Below, one piece after another: positions 33,427 to 47,301 of a stretch of DNA of 64,000 nucleotides. The notes beneath the pieces are model-generated. The model worked only from the letters and a program-made list of their open reading frames with translations. It made no database searches and had not been told where the DNA came from. Both the position numbers and the translations under genes were made by a program. Source of the DNA: Lentinula raphanica (Eukaryota; Basidiomycota; Agaricomycetes; Agaricales; Omphalotaceae); assembly GCA_027919835.1 (NCBI GenBank), contig JANVFP010000002.1, positions 1,860,001 to 1,924,000 of the forward strand, given 5' to 3'. The first letter of the stretch is position 1; the number at the start of each line of letters is the position of its first letter.

Positions 33427-36400
33427 ATGGTGGGGGTACCGCGGAACTCCCTACCGCTGGTCAAGACATACGATGCAGTTAGGAATTACAGAGGATTAGC
33501 CGTGGATGGTGCTCACGAAGCACATCCCATACGACTATCATTAGACTATATTCGCGTTGCTTCGGCTCACTTGTTCAGTCAAATGTATCTTCTGTAATTA
33601 TCTTCTCATGAACTTGTTCAATTTTGTTCGCAGAAGTTATTCCTGGTGCTTCGAAGCACAGGTTGCCCGTACAGACTCAATCTTCTACAACCAGAATTTG
33701 AACGAAACTTCTTACGTCGAAGACTCAGTTGCTTCAGAACACCCTCTTCTTCAACTTCAGTCTGCTGCTTCCCACCCATTCGTACAAAAGGTCCCGCGAA
33801 TTAGAGTGGTGTCATGTAGAAGTCTTCCGGGCTAGCCTGGCCTCTTTGTTTCCTCACCGCGCCTCTTTCTGCAACCTCGACAATCAAAACCAAAGAGTCC
33901 ATTGGCTGTCACTGCTGCTCCCGTCTCTACTTCCTTATCTGCTTCGTCTCTCGCGAGTACAGATTAAATTAATCCCCTCTCCATAACAACAGTGAAGAGT
34001 GTAGAGCGAAGCCGTTGAAGAGGGGAAGAGATGGTAGAATGGTTATGCACTGCAGGAAGGACAGGTGAAGGAGAGTGCTTTGTCGAGGTCATCTCCATAT
34101 CATCAAACTCGACAAGGACGCTCGACGAGACTTTGGCTTGATTCAAAACCGTCTGTTGACCGAGATTCATCTTACATGCGAGATTCTGTAGATTTCAGAA
34201 TCCCGGTTGTCGTTCATCTCTTCGAACCAGCATCTTGCCTCTTCCGACAATCAGGCTGCTACACCCTCTCGTTTTCTCGCACCGATTGACTCTTCCCTCC
34301 CTTTCCGCAACAGCTTTTGGAATCGCCGCCTACCTATGAACTCGAGTCTACATCGCTCTGACGAATCGTGTGACGATACTCTAACTCCTTGACGCCGTCT
34401 TCTCCTTCATCGGCTTGTGTGTCCAACATTCGGGCATCCCATTTGAGATGCTATTTGTCTTCGGTCTCAAGAAAAGTCGGCTCTTTCTGTTTTTGAGTCG
34501 TCAACGAATCACTACCACAGTCGACCTCGTTTCTCTACTTTTTCATTTGCCGATCGACGTTCTGGGTTGAAGTCATCTCGATTCTCCAAGAAGTTGGAAG
34601 TTAGTGACACGGTCTTCTCGACGAAGGTTGGCAAGGTGAAGGATGATCTGCGGGCTTGGGTTGGAAACATGAGAGGAGTTTCAATGTTGAGAGACTTGTC
34701 TTCTGCCATCGGAGGCTTCTGTTGTTCAATTCATCGTTGAGGTGGATTTCCTGGTGCTTTGAAGCACAGGTAGTCCATTTCCGGACTTTGACCTCCTGCA
34801 TTATCATGCTCGACAACCCTCATTGATTATGAACACAGCTAGTGGCGAAGATTGAGGACTAGGTTTTCGTCGCTTGATACCCCTTGCTCCGATTCGACCT
34901 GCATCCCATTACTTTGATGATGATCCCGGTTTCCTGACGCAGTCTTACCCTCTGTCAGCTCGCGTTCTCGCCCCTCTATCGCCTCATTCAAGATGCTCTC
35001 CTACTCATATTTCAACCTCTGCTCTCCCTCCCCTCGAGTTCTCAAAATATATCACTGTTGAGGCACGTCTTCGGATCAACGGTCGAACAGTGGACTCTAT
35101 CTCCTTCTGCTGGAGTTGTTGATGAGGTTTATACACATCACTTGCGGTGAAACACTCTTTCACCATTCTGCCCTTGGTCACCAGCACGGGCTACCATTCG
35201 AGTTCTCCGTAGTCGCTGGCTATCCCTGGACCCTCACCCTCATCTCTCCCTTGTAGACCTTGCTGCCGTCGTCGCTGGCTCGCCCTCACCTTTTCTTCAG
35301 CAACGGGCTTGATCAGGATTCGGACTCTGCCCTGGCAAATCCTCAAGGGTTGTGAAGGTTGAAGGTGACGAGCTCAGAGAATCCATGACATCAAGAATCG
35401 GTCGCATCGTCCTAGAGGCGAAGGGTTTGCCTCGCGCGCCGTTTTTTTGGTGGATATGTCTCCTTCCTCCCAAGGTGTCTTTTCAATACCCCACAGTCAA
35501 GAGATCCCGGTCCATCCATCTGGCTACGGCCTTTTGGTCTACAGTCGGATCCGTCCGTGGTAGTGTGTCGTCTATGGCTTCGGCCTTAGATGACATGATC
35601 GGTCCGAGTTTCCATGTCCTACCCCAAGAGTGGACGACACTGGAAGGATCTCTTGTTGCAGCTATAATAACCTCAAACCTTGGGATATCTTTGGCGTTTC
35701 TGTGACTCGTCAACAAATCATCAACATGAACCAAGAATTGAGATTGTTCTTAGCGGCTTGATCCTCCTTGTAGACCTCGCTGTCGTCGGCTCACCCTCGT
35801 GTTCTTTTTGGACCTTAGTCGCGCTCGTACACATCTTCTCCATCGCCACTCTGCTCTTTCTATCCGCTCGGGTCATCAAAGAATTACCAATGCCTCCAAT
35901 CGAAGGATGAATGGGAGAGTCATAAGTCGGTGATCTGGGCTTCTTGATGAAGATTAACGAGGCGAGAGAAAAGTTGCGGGCTTAGGAAAACTCTTGCTGT
36001 CTGATTCGTCGTCAAGAAGGAATTCCTGGTGCTTTGAAGCACAGGTGATCCGTTTACGGACTCAATCCTTCTATATTGCCACGTTCGACAACAGTCATCG
36101 CTCCTTCACACTTATTCTCCAGTCACCGACTCCAGCTCTCCATACAATCTTCTCGGAGGATAGTCGATTCTATTCCAATCTTTGGATGAAGGAAGCCGAG
36201 CATTAGTGGTCTGATAACCTCATTTGAGGTTGGTGAAGCAGAGGAGAGGATCGAGCGACGAGCTGTGGGCTGAGAATCAACTCGGGTTCAAGTACTTCGA
36301 TATGAAACTCACGCTCCCCGCTTTCGTCGTTGTGACCTCGTGCTAACGAAACCTCGGTTTCTGGTCATGGTCTTCTCTTTCGTCGGCTTGGTATTCTCAC

Positions 36401-38744
36401 ACTTCTACCGTCTGGTTCAGGATGCTGGCTTTGATTCCTACCCTCCCACCGCGTCACCGTATCATCGACGTGACCAACTCTCTTCAAGGCTTACCCTCTT
36501 CCCTCAACCCGTCAACGTCGTTGCATCCATCGCTCTGACAAAGCCTTGGTCCATCCTCATTGTCACCTTTCCGCTCGGAGTCCATCCTCACATCATCAAC
36601 ACCCCACGGTCAGACGATCCAAGAATGAGCCTCTGTCGCCCTCATTGAAAACGGAAAGCTATCTTACTTTCTGCTCTTCCCCCTCTCGAGTGGTAAACAA
36701 AGTTTGTATGCATCACCGTCGACGAGTGCGCTTCGCATCAGCCGTTGAGATGTCGCTATTCCGTCCTCAGTCACCCTCTTGCACCAATGACCAAGATCAT
36801 GCACTCTTGCAACCGTTGAAGACTCAGACTCTGCTCTGGCAAATCCTTTAGGTCTGTGAATGTTGGAGGCATAGGAAAGCGGTCGCATCGTCCTAGCGGC
36901 GAAGAGCCTGCCTCGCGCGGCCGTTTTTTTTTATTGACGTGCCTCCTCTCAACGTGTTTTTCAATATTCCTCAATTGATAAACATCTGTCCATCCATCTG
37001 GCTACGGCCTTTGGTCTACGACTGGATTCGTCCATTGTAGTATGTCGTCCATGGCTACGGCCTGGGAGGACATGATAGGCCAAAGTTTACTGGTTCCCCA
37101 AAAATATTCGATGAGGAAAGAATCTATGGTCGGCGGTCGCTAGCCTGGAATGGTTTTATCTTCGGGACACTTCGCTGCTTTAGCGGCACGTTCCAGTCTT
37201 GCTTTGATGACCCATTCTGGTTTCCGTATTGACGTCGGTGCTTCAAAGCACGTCGTAGTTCTTGTAGTATGCGGAAACGAATAGTTGCTGCATTTTCGTT
37301 GTAGGACGACACTCTTCGGATACCTCTTCGACCCTCCGTCATTCATGATTTGATGAGGATCCTGAATCCTCGACGCTGTCTTCTCATTTGTCCACATCGT
37401 CGTCTCTGTTGACTCTTGCTCATCCATCTTCAATCAAGGTTGTGGGTCAAGATCTTCTCCAGGAAAAGTTGGAATTCGATGACCAGAGGTTCTCAACAAA
37501 GCTCGGCGAAGCTGGTGAGGTTATCGGATGATTTCGATCATGGTTTCCCGCGACGGCTGGTCCCTCCTCATCGTCTCCTCTCCACTTGAAATCCATGCCC
37601 GTCTGATTGCCTCAAGGTCATGCCAAAGCCAAGAGGAGATCTCCTTTGTCTTCGTCGGAATAGGAAAGCTATCAAGGTCGAATAGGCATCCCGACGAAAC
37701 GTCACGCCACTTCCAAGATTCTCCCACTCTCCGGTCTCCGGCAGTCTCACTTTCTATCCTCTCTCCTCAAATTCATCAACATCGTTGCATCGGTCACTCA
37801 ATATATTGAGTTGGTGGTGGATCAAGGAAGTATGAAGAGACAGAGTGAATCGGTCGCGTTGTCCTAGCGGCGAAGAGCCGGCCTCGAGCGGTCGTTCCCC
37901 TTTGATATCCCGTTCACCTCAGTCCTCTACGCGACTTATCCCGTCCCATCCAACTGGCTACGGCCTTAGACAACATGGTAGGTTGGAATTACCGGGTCTC
38001 AAGAATAGTAGGGACTGCTTTGGTGCTTCCACGGCTCGTCACGGTTCTCAAGTCAATACCTCAATGCTTTGAGGTATATCATCAATCTCCATATCGCGTC
38101 GGTGCTCCGAAGCACGTCGTAGCTCCTCTAGTATGTGGAAATGGCTTGAGATGGATCAATACACTCGTGTGTGTCTTCCAAGATGGTAGTGATACTAGGA
38201 CTATATGGTTACACCTTGACATCAACTTGTACTTGGATAAGGACAGAATATAGATGTTCTGGTACTCTAAAGCACATTACTTCTCATTCCAGGATGGACT
38301 AGTTCTTCATAAGTACTAGAAGAATCTATACCTTGGTGCTATAAAAGCACATGGTGATTCTTAGTTGGTGACTGTACCCTTAACAGACAATGTATCTATT
38401 CTGAAGATGAAGTGCTGATGATCGAGCTTCTCTAGATCAACCATTCGAACAATCAGTGACGCGCTCGTCGATGTTCCTCACGTCTTTCACAGATGTTATC
38501 GGTGACGTCTTTTGTCATGGGCTCTTCTCTTGACCCCTCTGTCGCCTGACTTAAACTTCTCATCCCTCCATCGTGCCTGTTTTGATGAGGATCCTGACCC
38601 CTCTGCGTCGCCTTCCCTTTCGTCTACATTGTAATCGCTGGCTCCGGGCCTTCGATCTCTCAGCACTTTGTCATGCTTGTTTTGACAAGGATCCATCTTC
38701 TATTTCGTCGTACTATCTGCTCTCACCACTTCCGTGTCGTCGAC
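33427..38744. other. Non-coding interior of the LTR element, left part, with hairpin motifs
   Basis: No gag-pol or other gene is found; only short frames occur. Short hairpins of the type GGTGCT-N-AGCAC occur at 33645, 34753, 36028, 37237, 38101, 38261 and 38335. A longer diverged unit containing TCCTAG(A/C)GGCGAAG and CTGGCTACGGCCTT recurs near 35400, 36880 and 37850, and again at 42810, so the interior grew by duplication. Confidence 0.75.
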
Positions 38745-38751
38745 AAAGCTT

Positions 38752-41700
38752 CAGCTGATACTGTAAAGCTTTTGTAAAAAGACCTGATGAGTTATCCAGG
38801 AGCTTTTGAAAATAGTTGTGACGACACAGAGGGGGCTCCGGAAATGGCTCCGGGGGGTGGGCATGCCTGTCACCACCTGTCACATCTGACCTATATTTAC
38901 TGTTTTGGGTAATTAATAATTATCCAGATATTAAATAAGCGGTACATTTGTAAAAAATCCTGATAAACTATAAAAATTCAAAAAAACCCAAAAAAACCTA
39001 ATTAGGTCAAATCGGGGTATGTAAACAAAATAGCCTTATATGGTAAAAAATGCTGTAGGATCTATCTAGGTGCTAAAAATAGCTAAAAAAATCACTAAAA
39101 ATGCTAAAAAATATGTAGGAATGGTATATAGCCTATTGCAGATCCAGACATCCAAAAATTACCAAAAAAGGAAATTTTTGATGATGATGTCATCTTGTAG
39201 CAAAAAATCTGAAAAAAATCCTAAAAATAGTCAAAAAAATTCAGGGGTGCCTTGTTGGCCCTGGAAATGCAAAATAAAAAAAACATGCGACAAGTGTAAA
39301 AATTTTTGTCACTCCAAATCATACCAAATCCACTATATAGTCAGTATATATAATGTATATGCTATATTTAGCATCCTAGTACCCTCATTGGGCTAAAAAT
39401 AGAACTTGATCTCATCTGGTAGCAAAAAATCTGAAAAAATCATAAAAAATACTCAAAAAATTCAGGGGTGCCTCATTGGCCCTGAAAATGCAAAATAAAA
39501 AAATTTACACGACACAATTGAAAAACAACATCATTCCAAATCTTATCAAATTTACTATATAGTTAGTATATATCATGTATATACTATTTATAGCATCCCT
39601 AGTACCCTCAATCACTTATATCACTCAAGAATCCTACCAAACTGACAACATTGAGTAAATGTAATGTACATGGTATTTTTAGCACACCTAGTACCCTTAA
39701 AAACTCAGAACAATTTATATCACTCAATATGTTCAGTATACTTAGTACTCATCACATTTAATACACTAAAACTCAGAACAGTACTTATATGTATCATACT
39801 TAACACAGTTGGCAATGAAAATACTCAAAACAGTGTTATCAGTCACTATACTTAACACACTTAACAGTCAAAAAGTCGGAATAATGTTACTTGATATACA
39901 TAACACACTCATTGTTATACTATAACACACTTATAACAACGAGTTTTGGGCGCTTATGGGCGCTTATTTGGTATTTTTGAGTCGAAATTCTTTAATAGCA
40001 CACTCAATAATTTTTGTGTGGGGTTTATACTGTGTAAGGATGTTGTTTATATCATACTACACTTGATACAATTTGGAGAACTCAAGATTACAGCCTGTGG
40101 GGCTGGCTATATTGTGATCTTTTGTGATATAACAGTGTTTTATGTAAATGTCAATGCATACACCCATGTTATGAAGTCAAACTGCTACTGGGTCATGGAA
40201 AGACTCATCCTACAACCTATTCCATGCTAACTCTATGTGATACAGCCAAGAGATCTGTAATGGGGGTCATTGAATATGACATCTATTGTTACATGTAGGT
40301 GTAGACATCTATAGTGTACATGAAACATGTACATATATATCACAGAGTCCAATAGTCATAGTGAGTATCTGAACCATGTCCAGACACTTCTAGTAGACTG
40401 TAGGAGTCATTCCCTCATGAACCACCATCAGTATACTTGCATTACATGAACATATGCATTGACATTTACATAAAACACTGTTATATTTCAAAAGATCACA
40501 ATATAGCTAACCCGACAGGTTGAATTTTCGAGTTCTCTGAATTGTATCTAGAAGAATATGATATAGACAACATCCTGACACAGTATAGAGCCCAGACAAA
40601 CATTATTGAGTGTGCTATTAATGAATTTCGACTCAAAAACACCAAATAAGCGCCCATAAGCGCCCAAAACTCGTTGTTATAAGTGTGTTATAGTATAACA
40701 ATGAGTGTGTTATGTATATAAAGTAACATTGTTCCGACTTTTTGACTGTTAAGTGTGTTAAGTATAGTGACTGACAACACTGTTTTAAGTATTTTCATTG
40801 TCATCTGTGTTAAGTATAATACATATAAGTACTGTTATGAGTTTTCATGTGTGAGGTTTGATGAGTGTTAAGTGTACTGAACATATTGAGTAATATAAAT
40901 TGTTCTGAGTCATCAAGGGTACTAGGTGTGTTAAAAATATCATGTACAATATATTTAATACCCCAAATCATTCAGTTTGGTAGGATTCTTGAGTGATATA
41001 AGTGATTGAGGGTACTAGGGGTGCTATAAATAGTATATACATGATATATACTGACTGTGTAGTGGATTTGGTATGATTTGGAGTGATGTTGTTTTTCAAT
41101 TGTGTCGTGTAAATTTTTCTATTTTCCATTTTCAGGGCCAATAAGGCACCCCTGAATTTTTTGAGTATTTTTTATGATTTTTTCAGATTTTTTGCTATCA
41201 GATGAGATCAAGTTCTATTTTTAGCCCAATAAAGGTACTAGGATGCTAAATATAGCATATACATCATATATACTGACTGTATAGTGGATTTGGAATGATT
41301 TGGAGTGATGAAAATTTTTACACTTGTCGCGTATTTTTTTTTATTTTGCATTTTCAGGGCCAACAAGGCACCCCTGAATTTTTTGACTATTTTTAGGATT
41401 TTTTTCAGATTTTTTGCTACAAGATGACATTATCATCAAAAAATTCCTTTTTTGGTAATTTTTGGATGCCTGGATCTGCAATAGGCTATATACCATTCCT
41501 ACATATTTTTAGCATTTTTAGTGATTTTTTTTGGCTATTTTTAGCACCTAGATAGATCCTACAGCATTTTTTACCATATAAGGCTATTTTGTTTACATAC
41601 CCCGATTTGACCTAATTAGGTTTTTTTGGGTTTTTTTGAATTTTTATAGTTTATCAGGATTTTTTACAAATGTACCGCTTATTTAATATCTGGATAATTA

Positions 41701-41865
41701 TTAATTACCCAAAACAGTAAATATAGGTCAGATGTGACAGGTGGTGACAGGCATGCCCACCCCCCGGAGCCATTTCCGGAGCCCCCTCTGTGTCGTCACA
41801 ACTATTTTCAAAAGCTCCTGGATAACTCATCAGGTCTTTTTACAAAAGCTTCACAGTATCCTGTG
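38752..41865. mobile_element. 3.1-kb AT-rich foldback element with about 1.4-kb inverted arms
   Basis: Arms of about 38752-40170 and 40445-41865 are inverted copies with scattered differences, leaving a loop of about 270 bp. The ends read CAGCTGATACTGT and CACAGGATACTGT inward. A candidate target duplication AAAGCTT flanks it (38745-38751, 41866-41872). The arms are full of A-runs and direct repeats, and no coding gene is present. It could be a hAT-type foldback, but the superfamily is open. Confidence 0.8.
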
Positions 41866-41872
41866 AAAGCTT

Positions 41873-44800
41873 CCAATGGTGACTGGTATCCCCTATCCTC
41901 TCTATCACCGGTTCATGTCTTTTCCTTCTGTCACCTCATCCTCTCTACATTCCCTCCTCTTGAGTTTCCGACAAAGTTTGTACACGCCACTGCTGGCTGA
42001 TCATGCTTCGCGTTAGCTGTTGGAATACTGCGATCCCATCCTTGGTTGCTATCATGAACCGATAACCAAAGTTTTCCGTGTTGGATGGTCCACTCTCATC
42101 ATACTCGCTTCGTCGAAACCATTCGAATTCGTGACTCGATCAAAGCTGCAGTTCACGGTCTTCTTCAGGCAATATCTGAAGTCGGTGACCTGAGGTCTAA
42201 CAAAAGACGGCGAAGCGTTGATGATTGAGCTGTGGGCTGTTCGAGAATCACTTTGGATTCCAGAGTTTAGAACCTCAATGATGCGAAAACTCACTCTGCC
42301 TGTTCTCGTTGTTCTGATCATTACTCCGATGGATTCCTTGAGGCTGTCTTCTCCATCATCGCTCTCCCTCCATTCGAGTCGTCAACGAATCTTCACCACA
42401 ATCTGATAATTGAAGTCGTTAGCGACTGGATCACTCTCCTCTTAACTCCATTTGCAGTCCATGTTCATGCCATTGCCCCGCGGTCATGACGTTTCTAGGG
42501 AGGTATCTTTCATCTTATCCGAGATGGGCTTGCTGTTGAGGTCGAAGGAGACGTCCGATGAAACATTATGCCGCTCCTGGGCTCTCCCACTCCCCAGTCT
42601 TTCCACTTTCTGATCTCCCTTCTCGAGCGTCCAGCATTGTTGTATGTCCTGTCTGCAAGGCTTATCTTCGGACTCTGCTCTTCGTCGTTGACAGAACACA
42701 CACACTCCGGCTCTCTTCTTTCCGCAACGACAGTACTTCGTGATAGCAGACCCTCAAGGCCTGGAAAGGATGAGATCTACAAGTTAAAAGAATTCATGAC
42801 ATCGAGATTCAGTCGCATCATCCTAGAGGCAAAGAGCCCGCGGCCGTTTTTTCTGTTGACTTGTCTCCTCTCAACGCGTCTCTTTAACACTTCACATTCG
42901 GCGAAGCCTTGTCTATTCAACTGGCTCCGTCCTTTCAGTCTACAATTGGATTCGTTCATTGTAATGTGTCGTCCAGGGCTACTACGGCCTGAAATGACAC
43001 AACAGGTTGGAAGTTTCAGGTTCTGTCAAGAATGATGGATCGATTCGGTGCTTTCGTAGGGTGTCATGGCTTAGGTCGACACGTCCGTGCTCTGGAGACT
43101 CTTTCTCATTTCTCATATTCGCGTCGGTGCTTTGAAGCAAGTCGCAGCTTAAGTATCATATGGAATGGGCTGGAGACGGATTGCAACATTTGGGACTTGT
43201 AATTGGACAGTGATGGAATACAGTTGTTTTGGTGCTCGAAAGCACGTCACTCCTTGTTCGGGAACCTGTCCATCATGAATACAGGCAGAACCCATACCTT
43301 GGTGCTAGACAAGCACATGGTGGTTCTCAGTATTGGTTCTAACTACCTTGGAGCTAGCCCTTAAGTTCTTTCTAGACGCCATCTCTTCCTCTGTCGGCTC
43401 CTGCTCTTACATTCACGCTACCCTTTCATCCACTTCGAGTCTTCGACCAGTTATTCTCTGCACCTTCATCTTATGAACTTCCTTCCATCTCGCAACTGGT
43501 AAACGATGAGGTTGGGAATGGGTTGGTTGAACTGACGAGACATTTGAGAAGAGAATCATGAGATTTATCATTTGGCTTCACGTTGCAAGTTGCAGTTTCT
43601 CTTGTATAGCCAATTCCCGCGATCGGCCACTCCTCCATTCTTCACTTCTTCCCCATGCGGCTCCTTTTTCGATGAGATCTACAAGGTGTTTGGACATTTA
43701 ACAGAATTGGGCGAGCCTGGAGATGACAAGTTCTGGAGACTCCTCACCGAGTGACGGTTCGCAACGCCCTATGGACCCTGTGCATCATCTTGGGCTACAG
43801 TCAGAACAAAACCTCGGAGAACACAATGACGTGCAAAATCTTTTATACCTCATCGATCTCCATCTCGGTCACCTGTCAGCTGCTCTAGACACTCGTTGTT
43901 CAAATAGTCACACTCAGATTCTTGCAAGTGAAGAGTCAGCTCCGTAGCAACTGCTCCGCTCCTACCATGGTCTCCTCACAAGTGCACGAGTGCTCCACGT
44001 CAACTGTTGACTCCTCTCTTGTGAATTGCGATGCCGAGATTGGGGATCTTCATCGTTTGAGTAACCCGAGTGCGGGGAAAAGTGGGGCACGAGTCGATAT
44101 GGGCATGTAAAAGTGATTGTATCATGGCATACGACTGCGAGGATCATCTGTGTTGCGTCCAGTTTCTGTGCTACGAACTCCTTTCAGCGGTCGGAAACGA
44201 TGATATTCTCATGGAGAACCAAGGTTGTTCACGCTACGCCTTTCATCGGACCCTTCATTTGGGTTGCATGTTGTATCTCCTGGAGATCGGAGATTCCAAT
44301 GACAAATGTTCAGTCTGAATCGCCTCCATTCTCATTGGTCCCAACTGTGATGCTCGACTCCTGTGGATGACGAAGAGTACGCTATGTGGCAACTAGAAGA
44401 TCCTACGTCCTAGAACCGGTTCTGTACAATCTTTCCCGTCTCCCAATGCCTATCTCTAGATCTATCTTTCGAGGTCTCCATAGATGACATTGTCTTCTTC
44501 ATCATCGCTCCGTGCAGGAATTTCCAATGAGGGAGTTAGGAAGAAGCAGCAGACTAGACGATTGGTGCTATTGAAGCACAAGGATTGGCCCGGCGAGTGG
44601 TGCTATTGAAGCACGCTTGTTGTCTTGAGAAAGATGTCGCCTCGTAGTCCTGAGACAATGCTTCAGCTTGAAGTTCCTAGATACGGAGTCTAACCTCTCG
44701 GACTCACTTTGATCCATCGGCGACACCAGTAGTTGACTGCTTCTCCCGGGTCCTATCCTTCCTGTATCACAATGCACATCTCTGAAAAGATTGCGGACTG

Positions 44801-47301
44801 AACGTGTGGTGCCAACCAAAGCACGCTCGCATAGAGTGGTGCTGACCAAAGCACGCTCGCATAGAGTGGTGCTGACCAAAGCACGCTCGCATAGAGTGAT
44901 ACTGACCAAAGCACGCTCGCATAGAGTGGTGCTGACCGAAGCACACTCGTTTCGATTGAAGTCCCATTCATCTCCTTGCTATCTACTGCCCTTGCTTTCA
45001 TTTATCGTTGGAAAACCAGACACAATGAAGTTCACAGATTGAGTTGTCTTTGGGAAGCGGGATGTTCGTGGATTGAGTTCCTAGAGGTGATAGGAGAACT
45101 TCGTTACTTTTCCCGTTGATAAGTTTGGAAGGTGCTTGAGGAATAAAGGAGACAAGTAAAGAAGGAGTTGAGTTGCTGTGACTCGACAATGAAGCTAAGG
45201 CTTGCCATGATTGGATCCCATGGGTGTTGAGAGCGGTGCTCCACAAGCATGCTTTGACTATGGCTACCCTCTAGTGTCTCCCGGGACTCTTTCGTGTTCT
45301 CTTGTTGCCCTTGTAGCAATGTTGACACAGCTTCAAGGCTTCAAAACTCCCGCGCACTCTAAGGTGACGATCTATTAGTGGCGTGAACTCCCGGAAGCCC
45401 TGCTCTTGGCATCGTTGCTGGCCAGGGACCCATCACTCACCTTAGACCAGGCCTCCGCAGTCTTCTGTCACCCTTCACCTTACTCCATCCCATATTCAAT
45501 GAAACGTCAGCTTCATATGTCATTCCTTCATTCGTGTGTCGACAAGAAAACTGGAGATGGTTGAGCTCAATGGATGGAATTGTTTTCAGGAAGCCAGACA
45601 TCGGTGGCTTAGGCCCCTTAAGTTGGAGGAGATAGGAGAACGCAACGCCTGCTTCTTATCACTCTTCAAAGCCAACTTAGTGCGTCTCTCTCATGGACTT
45701 CCAATGCAGAATGCGGGATTGGCTCTAGCTTCCGAAGCCGTGTTTAGTCAAGCATCAGGGATTTTGAACTTGAAATGTGACTCTCACACGTCAAGCTTGT
45801 ACCCATTTCAATTACAACGCAAGATAGAGGCCAGACCTTGATATAAGAATATAACACTGGGTGATCAAGAACGAGCTGGCTCTCTGGTGCTTCCGTAGCA
45901 CATTGTAGCATTGCTCATAAGATAATGCGTGAATCATGAAATCACTGTACTTGGACATTTGTGGAAACCAGTATGGAACCCCACTGGTCGTCTTGATGCT
46001 CTAGAAGCACGTCACTGCTCTATCTCTTTGAGTATACGCGGAATCGACGGAGAACCTTTCTTCCCTCAATGCTCTTCTTCCCTAACACTATTATCATCCA
46101 GTCCACTTCAAGCTCTCCCTTGATCTAATGCACCCTCTATTGCCACATTCCATCTCAATTCTTGGTCGAAACAATCAGCATCTGGCTTCCAGGCAATGAT
46201 TCTTTGGATATATTTAGAGGATTCTTGCTCATTATTACAAAGAGAGTCGATGGAACCTAGGGTTTAATTGTGATCAAGACCCTCTTTGCTATCTGGTCTT
46301 TGAGCGGTTGTGAAAGAATTTGGACAAGGAAGAAGAGTGGACTCAGTCTCAAAGATGGAGAGAGTGGTGCTATAAAAGCGCCCTTCAACTACGAAGTTGT
46401 TGTCATCGCCATTGTCATCTGTCCCAATGACGATGTTCAACGTAACGTCTTTCTTCGCATCTTCCTTCAGGTCTTCTGCGGAGGCAAGCTTTCCCTTCAA
46501 GTAAAATTTTCCGTTACTGCGAGTCAGTCGACATACGTGCCAGTCGGAGCGGTCCTTGGGAGGGTTGGATCATTGGATGTTAGCAATTTCGATCAGGGTT
46601 TATCAGTTTTGAAGATTGGTGAATCAAAGTAGAGGGATGGATAGTCAAGTGCGAGGAGTGCTTACATGGCATAACATCCCTTAGAGATCGAAGATTGTTG
46701 ATATCACACGGAGTGAGTGGTGCTCAAAAGCACGCTCTGACGGTGACGGAGGTCATGAACATCCCGAATGCCCAACGACTCGTATCATGGCTCCACATCG
46801 ACTCTTCCAGCTTCTTTTCTTGCACTCCCTGAGATACCTTACACTTTTGTCGGAACTACATTGTAATGCCTACAATGCCCAAGTGGATCTCTTTCAAGAC
46901 TCAACTGATGGAAACGCTGCGAGCCACTCTGGTAATGTGTTCCGGTCTACCTCCAAACCTTACAATGGCCCCATCTTTGCTTCCATCTTGGATGTTCACA
47001 TCAGTTGAGTTCAACGATGGAGGAGGCGGTGCTCAGGAACACATCTGGATGGTATCCTACCTCCATTGTTGTCTATACAATTGTAACATCCAATGAGTCC
47101 GACATGTGCAATTCCTCCGGAGAAATTGATGGGCTGGTGGAGACCGGGGGGCTGTTCAACATGCTAGTTGTGCTCCATTGCTTCCAGTCATCGAACCTGA
47201 AGACCCTAGAATACAAGATTACCTGGAGCTTGGGCCCCGGAACGTAGGATTTGGGAAACCTGGAGTTAGAGATTCTTCATTACTTGCGCATGGGGGGGCT
47301 C
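41873..47301. other. Non-coding interior of the LTR element, right part, with hairpin motifs
   Basis: No gene recognised. Hairpins of the same GGTGCT-N-AGCAC class occur at 43126, 43231, 43301, 44563, 44599, 44806-44950 (array), 45235, 45886, 45995, 46366 and 46709, some with one degraded arm. Confidence 0.75.
44806..44950. repeat. 30-bp tandem array, five copies, each with one hairpin
   Basis: Each unit contains GGTGCTGACCAAAGCAC followed by GCTCGCATAGAGT. The outer copies and one central copy carry single substitutions. Confidence 0.9.

Noticed and set aside
44806..44950. CRISPR-like array
   Set aside because: Direct tandem units without unique spacers, in a eukaryotic retroelement.
44568..45001. 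Repetitive frames reading through the 30-bp array
   Set aside because: Open only because the repeat unit is a multiple of three; no start context or homology.
33427..47301. Hidden gag-pol or other genes inside the LTR element
   Set aside because: Only short frames without RT, protease, integrase or Gag motifs were found on either strand.
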